64,000 bases of DNA from positions 558,001 to 622,000 of the forward strand of contig NZ_SNWA01000002.1 in assembly GCF_004361815.1 (NCBI RefSeq). Direction: 5' to 3'. Below, piece by piece: positions 15,846 through 24,993 of the stretch (its first letter is position 1; each line of letters starts with the position of its first letter). The translations under genes and the position numbers were made by a program. Source of the DNA: Paraburkholderia sp. BL10I2N1 (GTDB taxonomy: Bacteria > Pseudomonadota > Gammaproteobacteria > Burkholderiales > Burkholderiaceae). Below the pieces are notes generated by a model. The model saw only the letters and a program-made list of their open reading frames with translations. It did not search any database and was not told the DNA's origin.

Positions 15846-17204
15846 TTGAGTCTCCGCCATGGTGTGAACTGGCTGCGCGCGCAGGCGCTGCTCGAACGCG
15901 AACGCAGCGCTTTTGTGAATGCAATGCCAGAATCACGCGCCCTCTCGGCTCAGGCGAAACGCCATCTGCTGTTCGGCGTCCCCCTGCACTGGATGAACGA
16001 CTGGTCGACGCCCTTCTCGCTGTTTGTCGAGCGCGCGCACGGCGCACGCTTTACCGATGTCGACGGCCATGAATATGCGGACTTCTGCCTCGGCGATACC
16101 GGCGCCATGTTCGGCCATTCGCCGGCCCCCGTCGCGCGCGCGCTCGCCGCCCAAGCAGAGCGCGGCTTCACCACGATGCTACCGGGCGAGGATGCCGTGT
16201 GGGTCAGCGAAGAACTCGCGCGCCGTTTCCGGCTTCCCTTCTGGCAGTTCGCCATGACAGCGAGCGATGCGAACCGCTTTGCACTCCGCTGGGCGCGGGC
16301 CGCAACCGGCCGCAAGCAGATTGTCGTGTTCAACGGCTGCTATCACGGCACGGTGGACGACGTGTTCGTCGATCTCGTGAACGGACGCCCCGAGCAACGT
16401 GACAGCCTGATCGGGCAGGTGCACGACCTGCTCGAATACACGCGCGTCGTCGAGTTCAACGATCTCGCCGCGCTGGAGGACGCGCTGAAGGACGGCGAAG
16501 TCGCGTGCGTGCTTGCGGAACCGGCCATGACGAACATCGGCATGGTGCTGCCCGACCCCGGCTACTGGCGCGACGCGGCCGCGCTGATACGTCGCCACGG
16601 CACCCTGCTGGCCATTGACGAAACACATACCATCAGTAGCGGTCCGGGTGGCTACTCGGTCGCGCACGGCATCGAGCCCGACCTGTTCGTGCTCGGCAAG
16701 CCGGTCGGTGGTGGCGTGCCGTGCGCGGTGTACGGCTTTAGCGCGGCGCTTGCCGAGGCCGCCGAGAGAGCGAAGCTTCAGGCGCCGCCCGGGCACTCCG
16801 GTGTCGGCACGACGTTGACCGCGAACATGCTGGCGATGCGCGCGATCCGCGCGACACTCGAGGAGGTCATGACCGATGCGGCCTATGAGCACATGTTCGC
16901 ACTCGCGGCGCGACTCGCGACAGGCCTCGAAGAGATAATCGCCCGTCACGGACTGCCGTGGTGCGTCACGCGCATCGGCGCGCGTACCGAATTCCAGTTC
17001 GCCTCGACGCCACCGCGTAATGGTACAGCCGCCGGCCAGCAACTGGATGGCGAACTCGAGCACATCGTCCACCTGTATATGCTCAATCGCGGCGTGCTGA
17101 TCACGCCATTTCACAACATGATGCTGGTGTGCCCGGAAACGTCGGCAGCAGACGTCGACCGTCTGATCGCCGCCTTCGACGCCTGCCTTGCGGAACTCGT
17201 CTGA
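15846..17204 (+). CDS. class III (PLP-dependent) aminotransferase
   Basis: A 452-residue fold-type I aminotransferase. Recognisable parts are the substrate-entry region GARFTDVDGHEYADFCLGDTGAMFGH, NGCYHGTVDD, the PLP-phosphate Asp in LLAIDETHT, and the Schiff-base Lys in FVLGKPVGGGVPC. The best start is TTG at 15846, with GAGGA about 8 bases upstream; no in-frame ATG fits the family N-terminus. As the last gene of the puu cluster it probably transaminates a polyamine or its breakdown product. Sequence alone also resembles glutamate-1-semialdehyde aminomutase-like enzymes. Confidence 0.8.
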   Translation: MSLRHGVNWLRAQALLERERSAFVNAMPESRALSAQAKRHLLFGVPLHWMNDWSTPFSLFVERAHGARFTDVDGHEYADFCLGDTGAMFGHSPAPVARALAAQAERGFTTMLPGEDAVWVSEELARRFRLPFWQFAMTASDANRFALRWARAATGRKQIVVFNGCYHGTVDDVFVDLVNGRPEQRDSLIGQVHDLLEYTRVVEFNDLAALEDALKDGEVACVLAEPAMTNIGMVLPDPGYWRDAAALIRRHGTLLAIDETHTISSGPGGYSVAHGIEPDLFVLGKPVGGGVPCAVYGFSAALAEAAERAKLQAPPGHSGVGTTLTANMLAMRAIRATLEEVMTDAAYEHMFALAARLATGLEEIIARHGLPWCVTRIGARTEFQFASTPPRNGTAAGQQLDGELEHIVHLYMLNRGVLITPFHNMMLVCPETSAADVDRLIAAFDACLAELV

Positions 17205-17212
17205 ATCGTCGA

Positions 17213-17235
17213 GCGCGGTTCGCACCGCGCCCTTG
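17213..17235 (+). terminator. terminator-like hairpin after puu cluster
   Basis: GCGCGGT (17213-17219) and ACCGCGC (17224-17230) form a perfect stem with TCGC loop, followed by CCTTGTTT. It sits 9 bases after the aminotransferase stop and between convergent genes. Confidence 0.55.
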
Positions 17236-17272
17236 TTTAAGGGACGACGCCAGACGCTATCCGGTTCAATGC

Positions 17273-18436
17273 TCAGGCGGCGCCCCGCAGTATCCGGCGC
17301 GCGATGCTCCACCGATGCACTTCCGAAGGGCCATCGTAGATTCGAAACGCGCGCATATCGGCAAAGATTCTCGCCACTACCGTTTCGTGCGTCACGCCTT
17401 GCCCGCCCAGCACCTGAACCGATCGATCGACCGTTCGCCACAACGCCTCGGACGACACGACCTTTGCCACGCTCGACTCGTGCCTGCCCAGCGCGCCCTG
17501 ATCCAGAACCCACGCGCAGTGCCAGATAGCGAGACGGGTAATGTGCAGATCCATCTCATTGTCGGCGAGCATGAAGCCTACCCCCTCATGTTCGCCGAGC
17601 TTTTTACCGAAAGCCTCCCGCTCACGAGCGTATGCCGATGCAACATCGTGCGCGCGCCGTGCGGCGCCTAACCAGCGCATGCAATGCGTCAGCCGCGCCG
17701 GGGACAGACGCACCTGCGCATACCTGAAGCCTTCGCCGGGCGCACCCAGCACGTCCGACGCCGGAACGCGCAGCCCGTCGAAACGAACCACGCCGTGGCC
17801 GCCGGGAAAGCACGTATCGAGCGACCCCATCGATCGCTCGATCGCGATACCGGGGCTCTTCATATCCGCGAGAAACATGGTGGCAGGTCCATCGGAGAGC
17901 TTCGCCATGATGATGGCCAACGACGCCCCTTCGGCGCCCGTGATGAACCACTTGCCGCCCGTGATCACATACTCGTCGCCCTCTCTCGTCGCCACGGTCT
18001 GAAGCATGCCGGGATCGGAGCCCGATCCCGGAGCGGGTTCGGTCATGCAAAAGCAGGAGCGTATCTGCCCGGCAGCCAGCGGGCGCAGCCAACGCTCTTT
18101 CTGGCCCGGTGACGCCACTGCTTCAAGAAGATGCATATTCCCTTCGTCGGGCGCCGCGACGTTCAGCGCGACGGGGCCCAGCGGCGAATAGCCCGCTTCC
18201 TCGAAGAAAATCGCTTTGGCAACGTGCCCGAGACCCAGCCCGCCAAATTCTCTCGAAACATGGCTGGACAACAACCCGGCTGCGCGCGCCATGCCGATCA
18301 GTTCCGCGCGAAGCGCCTCGTCCGGTCCGTGCGCAGTACACCGTGGATCGTCCTCGAACGGAATGACGGCGTCCTTGATGAATGCGCGTACGCGGCCCTG
18401 TAGTTCGATCAACTCTGGGGAAAGCGTGAAATCCAT
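17273..18436 (-). CDS. acyl-CoA dehydrogenase (ACAD10/11-like)
   Basis: A 387-residue flavoprotein with the ACAD signatures CFCMTEPAPGSGSDPGML and YVITGGKWFITGAEGA, and a C-terminal segment FRIYDGPSEVHRWSIARR. The catalytic-base position carries Asp (IYDG) instead of the Glu of medium-chain enzymes, as in the ACAD10/11 group. It probably oxidises acyl-CoA esters, with unknown chain. The ATG at 18436 (MDFTLSPELIELQ) is the normal family N-terminus. It stands alone on the minus strand, convergent with the puu cluster. Confidence 0.87.
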   Translation of the reverse strand: MDFTLSPELIELQGRVRAFIKDAVIPFEDDPRCTAHGPDEALRAELIGMARAAGLLSSHVSREFGGLGLGHVAKAIFFEEAGYSPLGPVALNVAAPDEGNMHLLEAVASPGQKERWLRPLAAGQIRSCFCMTEPAPGSGSDPGMLQTVATREGDEYVITGGKWFITGAEGASLAIIMAKLSDGPATMFLADMKSPGIAIERSMGSLDTCFPGGHGVVRFDGLRVPASDVLGAPGEGFRYAQVRLSPARLTHCMRWLGAARRAHDVASAYAREREAFGKKLGEHEGVGFMLADNEMDLHITRLAIWHCAWVLDQGALGRHESSVAKVVSSEALWRTVDRSVQVLGGQGVTHETVVARIFADMRAFRIYDGPSEVHRWSIARRILRGAA

Positions 18437-18573
18437 GATCAGTCCTGGTCGGTGGATCAAGCGTCGGATACTGCATTTGAGCATCGGCCCGCGTGCTGCG
18501 TCACTCCATCTTTTCCTGATTCCGTAGACGGGCTTTAGCGTGAACAGCGTGCGGCCGGATTGTCGCCGCCCAA

Positions 18574-19917
18574 TTATTCCCTCACCTTCTCGGCCACCTG
18601 CGAGATCCGGTCCCGCACGATGCCGATCGCCTGCTTGAGGGCGTAAACATCCTGGAAATAGCGATACGGAATCCGTATCTGGCTGGCATGCGCATCGATG
18701 CTCTCGATTTCATCGCGCCATTGCGCGATCTGGTGAAGGGTCGGCTGACTGCTTTTCCACACTTCATCTTCGAGCGCCTTGATTGCACGGTACCAGACGA
18801 CGAACCGTCTTCTTATCCGCGCCTCCATCATGCGCGGCAGCGCCTGCAGCAAACCGAGTATCAGCGCCACGAAAGGAAGCAGGATCAAGAGCCGCCTTTC
18901 GATAAGACTGGCCAGCCAGAATGGAAGGTAGCGCTGCAGGAACGGACGGCCGGATTTGAAGAAGCGCGTGCTTTCGTCGGAAACGGGAAATTCCTCGGTG
19001 TTCAGGTTGGGAAACGTGCCGAGCGGCGTGAAGTAGTCTTCGCCGCCGTGGACGGTTTTGGCCGCATCCAGCAGCAGGTAGACGAGGGCTGGGTGCAGCG
19101 TGTCCTTGGACACGAGCAAAGCAGTGGCGGCGAGCAGGGTGACATCAGCATGCGGAAGATCGTTGACGACGCTTGTCGAGGCGCGCGGAAAAATAACCTT
19201 GGAGAGAGACGGAAATTTTTGCACCAGGGCATCGGCCTGGGCGAAGCTCATCAGTTTTAGATCGCTGTTCAGCAGCGCTTTCTGCATCGCGGCGTCAGGC
19301 CTGCCGATGAAGAAAGCCGCATCGAGCTGGCCATTTTCGAGCCCCTGGTATGCTTTGGACGCATCCATTTGCAGCAGTGTGGTGTTCCCGGCGGTGATGC
19401 CGCTATAGCCCAGCAGTACCTGGGAGACGTTAAGCAGTCCGCTGCCCGGAACGCCTATGGAAATGCGCTTGCCGCGCAGTTGCGCGAGCCGGTCGACGGT
19501 AGCGTCGCCACGATAGAACACCCAGATCGGTTCGAATGAAACGGCGGCGATGGTCTGCAGGTTGTCGGTTTCTTTCGGACTGGTGGTGCCCGACTGGATA
19601 AAACCCACTTCATATTCGCTGTCCGGGTTCGCGAGCCGCTGATAATTTTCGACCGACCCCGAAGAGCTACGGATATCGAGCGTGATGCCTGCGCGCTTCA
19701 GGAGGGGGGCATAGCGATCCGCAAAGCCGCGGTAAATACCACCGTCCGCTCCGCTAGTGATGACGATGGTGCGCTGGATGGCAGGTTTGAGCGCTGCCGC
19801 CAACGCCCAGCCTAGCGCGGCCAGCAGCACGACCACGCAGACGACGAGAAGCCGCCTGCGCCCCGGCGTCATGGGGGGTTTCTGGCTACGTTGAAGCGCT
19901 GGGGTGTGCCTCGGCAT
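18574..19917 (-). CDS. TAXI-family TRAP solute-binding protein with C-terminal membrane domain
   Basis: A 447-residue protein. An N-terminal hydrophobic helix (about residues 18-42) anchors or exports it. The TAXI domain follows (ITSGADGGIYRGFADRYAPLL, SSSGSVENYQRLANPDSEYEVGFIQSG, IGVPGSGLLNVSQVLLGYSG). Near residue 345 there is a second hydrophobic segment (LLILLPFVALILGLLQALP) and a charged cytoplasmic tail. Typical TAXI receptors end before this, so this is the extended variant. No TRAP permease gene is adjacent. The start at 19917 has GAGAGAGGG upstream. Confidence 0.82.
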   Translation of the reverse strand: MPRHTPALQRSQKPPMTPGRRRLLVVCVVVLLAALGWALAAALKPAIQRTIVITSGADGGIYRGFADRYAPLLKRAGITLDIRSSSGSVENYQRLANPDSEYEVGFIQSGTTSPKETDNLQTIAAVSFEPIWVFYRGDATVDRLAQLRGKRISIGVPGSGLLNVSQVLLGYSGITAGNTTLLQMDASKAYQGLENGQLDAAFFIGRPDAAMQKALLNSDLKLMSFAQADALVQKFPSLSKVIFPRASTSVVNDLPHADVTLLAATALLVSKDTLHPALVYLLLDAAKTVHGGEDYFTPLGTFPNLNTEEFPVSDESTRFFKSGRPFLQRYLPFWLASLIERRLLILLPFVALILGLLQALPRMMEARIRRRFVVWYRAIKALEDEVWKSSQPTLHQIAQWRDEIESIDAHASQIRIPYRYFQDVYALKQAIGIVRDRISQVAEKVRE

Positions 19918-20143
19918 CGTTGGCCCTCTCTCGTCAGGCCGCTCCTGCGTGGTGTGAAGCCTACGATACCAGAATGCCCGCTGCTGACGGGCGCGCATTT
20001 TCGCACGCTGTCCGCTTCGCTTCAGCCGCGTTCTATCCGCAATTCGACCGGTGCAACTGCTTCAACCCGGGGATCGGACAGACATCGAAGTTCGCACACT
20101 ATCGCGAAGCCGCCACTGCCTGACGGCGACTTCGTCTGCGCGA

Positions 20144-21095
20144 TCAACGCGAATCGCCTCGCAATTCACGCACGCCCCGTCCGAGGCGCCGGCGAAGCAA
20201 GGTCCGCAGCGTAACGCCATCCGCATAGCCGACCTCGGCGGCGATTGCCTCGATATCGAGGTGGCTCGTCCGTATCAGGTGAAGCGCGCGCTCGACGCGC
20301 AAATCCTGAAAGTATGAGAGAGGCGATTTTCCGAGCACCGCCTCGATGCGACGTTGCAGGGTTCGTTTGCTCGTCGCGAGGGCGTCCGCCGCCGATTCCA
20401 GCGAAAATCCCTGCGCCAGGCGCGAACGGGCCCAGCGCTCAAACCGCTCGACAAGCGGATCCGCGCGCGCCAGATGTTCGGGAATCATGTACGGCGCCTG
20501 CGACGGACGCCCGTCCACCAGCAGATAACGTGCGACAACCGCGGCAAGCTCGGGACTCGACTGGCGTATCAACCACAGCGCGAGGTCGAGATGCCCCATC
20601 GCGGCCCCCGCCGTCACGACATCGCCCGACGGCACAAGCATCCGCGATTCGTCGAGACGTACGTCCGGATAGCGTTGCCGGAACAGCGGACTGAGCCACC
20701 ATGTCGTCGTCGCGTCGTGGTCTCGCAGAAGCCCGGATTCCGCCAGCACGAACGTGCCGATGCAGGACGCAGCCATTCGCGAACCACCGGCATGCCAGGC
20801 ACGCAGTTGCGCCATCGCGTCGGCCAAGCGCCGGCACCAGCTGCTCCGGCACCTTCGTGCTCAGAGCCGGCACGACGATCCAGTCGGAGCCGTCGGCCGC
20901 GCCTGTCGTCTCGACCGACATGCGCATCCCCAGTGCCGTGCGCACCTGACGCTTCATGCCCACCACACATACGTCGAAGGGACGCGCGCCAGTGTTCTGC
21001 ATCGCCGCCAGTTCGTTAGCCGTGGTGAAGGCGTCCAGTACCGCAGCAAGGCCGGTGTCGAATACGTTATCGAGGGCGAGTACGCTTAGCCTCAT
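20144..21095 (-). pseudogene. GlxA-type AraC regulator broken by a one-base frameshift
   Basis: The first part (from ATG at 21095) encodes a DJ-1/PfpI-like domain (LALDNVFDTGLAAVLDAF, DWIVVPALSTKVPEQLVPAL). Around 20826 the frame must shift by one base to continue as ADAMAQLRAWHAGGSRMAASCIGTF, leading to a C-terminal AraC HTH (SLESAADALATSKRTLQRRIEAVLG, HLDIEAIAAEVGYADGVTLRTLL). On the minus strand GCGCTTGGCCGAC has one base more than the expected GCGCTGGCCGAC. Joined, the two parts give a normal GlxA-family regulator of about 316 residues. It could be a real inactivation or a sequence error. Confidence 0.8.
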
Positions 21096-21296
21096 GGCGC
21101 AAACGATATCAAAGTTGTCATTTACGGCAATGGTACAGCAGCGGCGCGACGCCTACATTACTCATCGACGAAGCCGGTTCGACGCGAGACGCGGCACTGA
21201 AGCCAGACAGACTTTGCCTGTCCTGCCCGCCACGGTCGACACCGTTTTCCGGACGTGTCTCTTGTCGATGAAGTAACTCAACGTGTGGAGAGAAGC

Positions 21297-21587
21297 ATGA
21301 AAGTGATGGCCATTGGATCCCTCAAGACCCTGACATCGGAACAGCAGCAAGCGTATATGCCGAGTGAGGTGCCGGCGACGCTGCAACTCTATCTCGATGG
21401 AAAGATGGAGCAGTTCTGGCTGCGCGACGGAATGAAAGGCGTGATTTTCCTGATGAACGTGGACTCGGTCGAAGAGGCGGATTCGCTGCTGAAGGCATTG
21501 CCGCTCGGCCGCGACGACCTCCTGACGTTCGACCTGATGCCGATCGGTCCTCTGCTTGCGCTCGGCGCACTGCTGAAGGCGGCCTGA
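21297..21587 (+). CDS. small muconolactone-isomerase-like / YCII-like protein
   Basis: A 96-residue protein (MKVMAIGSLKTLTSEQQQ..., FWLRDGMKGVIFLMNVDSVEEADSLL, LPLGRDDLLTFDLMPIGPL) with the ferredoxin-like alpha/beta pattern of the dimeric alpha-beta-barrel superfamily, closest in layout to muconolactone isomerase-like proteins. The ATG at 21297 follows GTGGAGAGAAG. It is 40 bases before a GNAT acetyltransferase gene. The function is unknown. Confidence 0.7.
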   Translation: MKVMAIGSLKTLTSEQQQAYMPSEVPATLQLYLDGKMEQFWLRDGMKGVIFLMNVDSVEEADSLLKALPLGRDDLLTFDLMPIGPLLALGALLKAA

Positions 21588-21627
21588 CGGCATGCTGAAC
21601 AGCCCTGTACGAGCGGAAGGAGCCAGC

Positions 21628-22323
21628 ATGAATCTGTCTAGCCGGCATAGCCTCGACAATCCCGTCTGGGCGGCTCTCGCCACCCGCCATGCGCATCTCG
21701 GGACTGGCGGCCTGCTGGCCCGTCGTTACCACCCGGACATCGCACCGTTCGCGGCGGTGGTGTCGAATACTGCGGCGGCCTGGCAGGAACTCCATGGGCT
21801 GATGCAGCGCGGCGAGCAGGTGGCGTTGCTGGCGCTCGACACCATGGAGCCGGTCGAGGGCCTGCGCGCAGAGCAGCTTGGCGTGATCCATCAAATGGCA
21901 GCCACGGGCCGTGCGCCTGACAGGGTGGATGACACGGAGATGGTCCATCTGGGCCACCTCGACGCACCCGACATGCTGGAGCTTGCGAGTATGACGAAAC
22001 CCGGTCCCTTCAGCACACGCACACACGAGACGGGTCACTACATTGGATACCGCGAGCGGCAGCAACTCATCGCGATGGCGGGCGAGCGCATGCACATCGA
22101 CGGGTACGTTGAGATCAGCGCGGTTTGCGTGCACAACGCACATCGTGGAAGGGGACTTGCCGGGCGACTGGTGAACGTCTTGCGTGGCGATATCGAGCGG
22201 CGCGGGGATACGCCATTCCTGCATGTCTTCAGTGACAATCGAGCCGCTATCGGGTTGTATGAACGGCTTGGGTTCGAACTGCGGCAGGTGTTTCGACTCG
22301 TCAGGATCAAGCGTGTCGATTGA
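21628..22323 (+). CDS. GNAT-family N-acetyltransferase
   Basis: A 231-residue protein whose C-terminal half carries the acetyl-CoA-binding motif VCVHNAHRGRGLAGRLVN and the typical NRAAIGLYERLGFELR ending. The N-terminal half (HLGTGGLLARRYHPDIAPFAAV) is a family-specific extension seen in GNAT proteins of this length. AAGGAG 6 bases upstream supports the ATG at 21628. The acceptor substrate is not evident. Confidence 0.87.
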   Translation: MNLSSRHSLDNPVWAALATRHAHLGTGGLLARRYHPDIAPFAAVVSNTAAAWQELHGLMQRGEQVALLALDTMEPVEGLRAEQLGVIHQMAATGRAPDRVDDTEMVHLGHLDAPDMLELASMTKPGPFSTRTHETGHYIGYRERQQLIAMAGERMHIDGYVEISAVCVHNAHRGRGLAGRLVNVLRGDIERRGDTPFLHVFSDNRAAIGLYERLGFELRQVFRLVRIKRVD

Positions 22324-22398
22324 GGTGCGCAAGGCGGGCCTACACGGGCGCGCGATGGCACCAGCGTAGCCTGCGACGCGTCCTGCTACTCATGCTGC

Positions 22399-22809
22399 TC
22401 AACGACGCTCGACGATCGGGCCTTCGGCATCGACGCTCCCGACGGCACCCGCAGGTCCGTCCACAGTGAGCGGCCCGCGTACTTCGAGATCGCCGTGCAC
22501 GGTCAGCGGACCGTGCACGGTGAGCGGTCCATGAAACGTCCTTCCGCCCCACCCCCTGCGGATCGCGGGATCATTCGGAGAAAGCTGTGCAACCCAATCG
22601 GTCGTGAGCGGACCGTGCACCAGGATATCGCCTGCGACGCTGAGCTGGCCGTGCACGGTCACCGGCCCCTCGACAAGGAGCGAGCCCCCGATGCTCATGG
22701 GTCCAGTTTCGACGGGCTGAGCATGCGCAACGCTCAGACAGATGGCAGCCGCCAGCAGCAACGGACCCGCAATGGCCCCTGCCGAGCGTCCCGCAATAAA
22801 GTGTTTCAT
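22399..22809 (-). CDS. secreted protein with hexapeptide-like GPLTVHG repeats
   Basis: A 136-residue protein with a clear signal peptide (hydrophobic LLLAAAICLSVAHAQP, cleavage probably after AHA). The mature part repeats a pattern of about six residues (VEGPVTVHG, VAGDILVHGPL, FHGPLTVHG, GPLTVHGDLEVRGPLTVDG), as in left-handed or bactofilin-like beta-solenoids. The central segment TDWVAQLSPNDPAIRRGWGGR breaks the repeat. It probably forms a small extracytoplasmic beta-helix. No assigned function; a GNAT gene converges on it. Confidence 0.7.
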   Translation of the reverse strand: MKHFIAGRSAGAIAGPLLLAAAICLSVAHAQPVETGPMSIGGSLLVEGPVTVHGQLSVAGDILVHGPLTTDWVAQLSPNDPAIRRGWGGRTFHGPLTVHGPLTVHGDLEVRGPLTVDGPAGAVGSVDAEGPIVERR

Positions 22810-23081
22810 GCTGCCGCCTCCTCACAAGCCAGCGATGAGCCATTCTGGCGTCTTCGTGTCGCGACTGTCCATCCATGACAGACCCTGGTGACCACGACGA
22901 CTCGCTATGGGACGCCAGCCGCGCCTGCACGTGTAACGCCTGCGGCGAAACAACTTACACACTGTTACGCGCCGCGGCAAACATATCGAACGACGCATCC
23001 TTATACTCCTCGCCGAACCTGAAACCAGGCCAACTAGCAAACTGACAATCTGACATACGGCGCGAGGATGTCGCAAACATC

Positions 23082-23660
23082 ATGCACAACACTCAATCTG
23101 TTAAGCCCACGTTCTACATCGCACTATGCACTGCCCTGTCTTTGAGCGGATGTGTGGTTCCCGGAGGGAGCGCACCCTACGCCTCAATGCCGACGCAGCC
23201 AGCTTACGTGCAACCGTCATACGCCCAGCCGGCCTACACACAACCGGCTTATTCACAGCCCGTCGATAGCACAGACGCATATCGAGGTTCGGCTCCCGCA
23301 GGCTCAGGCTATGGTCTCCAATATGGCGTCATTTCGACGATCCAGCCGCTTGCCGCTGCCAACGCGTTGAGCACCGGTGGCGTAATGGGCACGGTGGTGG
23401 GTGCAGTCGTCGGCGGTGTGGTCGGCAATCAGTTTGGCGGTGGACGCGGCCGCGACGTCGCGACTGTCGTCGGGGCTCTTGGCGGTGCGGTGGCCGGGAA
23501 TCAGATCGGCCAGCAGTACAGCAATGCGACACCGAGTGCTTACCGGATCGTCGTGCAGGTCAGTGACGGCTCCTCACGCTCGTTCGACGTCGCAAACCTC
23601 GGCGATCTCCGTCAGGGCGACCACGTGCGCATCGACGGCAACCGGCTGGAGCGTTACTAG
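23082..23660 (+). CDS. glycine-zipper lipoprotein (SlyB/17-kDa antigen-like)
   Basis: A 192-residue lipoprotein: the signal ends in the lipobox LSGC near residue 24. Next is a QPAY-repeat linker (QPAYVQPSYAQPAYTQPAY), then a glycine-zipper 2TM segment (TGGVMGTVVGAVVGGVVGNQ and VGALGGAVAGNQIGQ) and a small C-terminal beta domain (YRIVVQVSDGSSRSFDV). Such proteins sit in the outer membrane and are linked to envelope stability. It stands alone on the plus strand. Confidence 0.85.
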   Translation: MHNTQSVKPTFYIALCTALSLSGCVVPGGSAPYASMPTQPAYVQPSYAQPAYTQPAYSQPVDSTDAYRGSAPAGSGYGLQYGVISTIQPLAAANALSTGGVMGTVVGAVVGGVVGNQFGGGRGRDVATVVGALGGAVAGNQIGQQYSNATPSAYRIVVQVSDGSSRSFDVANLGDLRQGDHVRIDGNRLERY

Positions 23661-23895
23661 ACCACCGATGTGCTGGATGAGCGCGCGACGCTGTGAAGCG
23701 GCTGGCGCACTCGCCAGTCACGCGGCCCATGTGAAACCGAACCTGGGTTGCGCGGTCTAACAGACGCACGATGCGTTTGCCGCGATCTGCTACCGGAATG
23801 CCGCCGCCTGTTTGACGCACGGGCCGATGTTCCTGGACACGTCATTGCCGACAGTGCCCGCAACGTTTCCTGCGATGCAACACCAGAGAGTAATC

Positions 23896-24075
23896 ATGAT
23901 CAGACTTTTGAGTGTATTAGCGCTTGCAGCGGGACTCAGCGGATGCATCGTCGCTCCACCGTATGCTTACGCGCCCGCCCCCGCATACGGCTACGCGCCG
24001 GGCTACTACGCGGTGCCGGCTGTCAGCGTGGGCGTGGGGTTCGGCGGTTATTATGGCCACGGCTGGCGACACTAG
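23896..24075 (+). CDS. small Tyr/Pro/Ala-rich lipoprotein (59 aa)
   Basis: MIRLLSVLALAAGLSGCIVAPP has a lipobox (LSGC), followed by a short tail of Tyr-Ala-Pro repeats and a Gly/Tyr-rich end (VGFGGYYGHGWRH). Small lipoproteins of this kind are frequent in Burkholderia and have no known function. The start at 23896 is chosen because it gives a normal lipoprotein signal. Confidence 0.7.
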   Translation: MIRLLSVLALAAGLSGCIVAPPYAYAPAPAYGYAPGYYAVPAVSVGVGFGGYYGHGWRH

Positions 24076-24424
24076 CCGCATTCACGCTACCGGCAGCCTC
24101 CACAAAACGAGGAAGGCTGTGAATTCCGGATACGCCGACCATCAAGCATCCGAAAGTGGCAACGGATCGATGAATCAGGCCCGATGGTCGCTACACGTTC
24201 TCCATCTGGCTCGCGCGACAACCTGACTCCGCCCGTTCTCCCGGGCCGCGAGAAGAACGGGTTTGTCGGGAATAAAAGAAGCGCGAAAGTCGTATTGCAG
24301 GAGCGCGCTCCGCTTCCTCGCACCAGCCACGGTTCCCTCTATTGAAGCGACGCGAAACGCCCGACGCATATCCTGCCGGATCGATGTGCTTCAGACATGA
24401 CCACGCAAGATGATGGAGAACACG
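24076..24424. other. gene-free stretch with a hairpin
   Basis: Apart from the hairpin at 24232-24261 and the ribosome-binding site of the next gene (GGAG at 24415-24418), nothing was found in these 349 bases. The frames present lack ribosome-binding sites and recognisable motifs. Confidence 0.5.
24232..24261 (+). terminator. possible terminator hairpin
   Basis: CCCGTTCT (24232-24239) pairs with AGAACGGG (24254-24261) across a 14-base loop containing CCCGGG, and is followed by TTTGTC. It is 156 bases after the small lipoprotein gene, so the assignment is tentative. Confidence 0.35.
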
Positions 24425-24688
24425 ATGAAGACTTTGACCTTGATCCCTATTGCCGCATTCGCACTATGCGTCACGCAGGCCTATGCGAGCGACGACGCGG
24501 GCACATCGAATGCCGCGTCCCATAGTAACGCCACAATGGCATCGGAATCAGTCGGAGCCCCGGCCGGAGGTAGCAGCGGCAGCGGCGCGCCGGTCGGCAA
24601 GACGCGTGCCGAGGTCTACCAGGAATTTCTGCGGGCAAAGAAAGACGGCACGCTGGATCAACTGAACGCGCAATACGGCGGACAATGA
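24425..24688 (+). CDS. DUF4148-like secreted small protein
   Basis: An 87-residue protein with a signal peptide (MKTLTLIPIAAFALCVTQAYAS). The mature part is rich in Ser/Gly/Ala and ends with the DUF4148-like segment TRAEVYQEFLRAKKDGTLDQL. The start at 24425 has GGAG 6 bases upstream. It is the most divergent of three DUF4148-type genes in this 4-kb stretch. Function unknown. Confidence 0.75.
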   Translation: MKTLTLIPIAAFALCVTQAYASDDAGTSNAASHSNATMASESVGAPAGGSSGSGAPVGKTRAEVYQEFLRAKKDGTLDQLNAQYGGQ

Positions 24689-24993
24689 GTCCATGCGGCA
24701 CGCTCCGCCGCACGGGACACCTTCCCTGAGCGGCGCCGGCCATGCGTTCCGCGCGACCGCCCAGGTGTCTCCGGACGGCCTTGCAGCGGACATGCTTCCT
24801 ACCCACCCGAGGGCCTGAAGCCGGGCGAATCGGGCCGGCTGCGAGGGACCACACGCCTGAATTCCCGGCTCGGCACCTGCACGCGCCGCCAGGCACGACC
24901 GACCAGCAATTTACATTTTCCGTGGAATAGACGCGTTTCCCGCGTGTTTGCTCACCTGTGGTTGTGAACCTGAACAAACGCAAAGGAACACCT
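24689..24993. other. gene-free stretch upstream of catalase-like gene
   Basis: A short stem (TGCGGC at 24694-24699 with GCCGCA at 24707-24712) follows the DUF4148 stop and may be a weak terminator. The remainder presumably holds the promoter of the catalase/cytochrome pair, but no clear -35/-10 pair was seen. Confidence 0.4.

Noticed and set aside
22571..22930. A 119-codon minus-strand frame overlapping the repeat-protein gene
   Set aside because: It shares the strand but not the frame with the signal-peptide-bearing 136-residue protein, and has no motif.
23152..23370. Tandem CAGCC/TACGC-like repeats in the lipoprotein gene as a possible CRISPR or minisatellite
   Set aside because: They encode the QPAY repeats of the protein linker, are short, and have no spacer structure.
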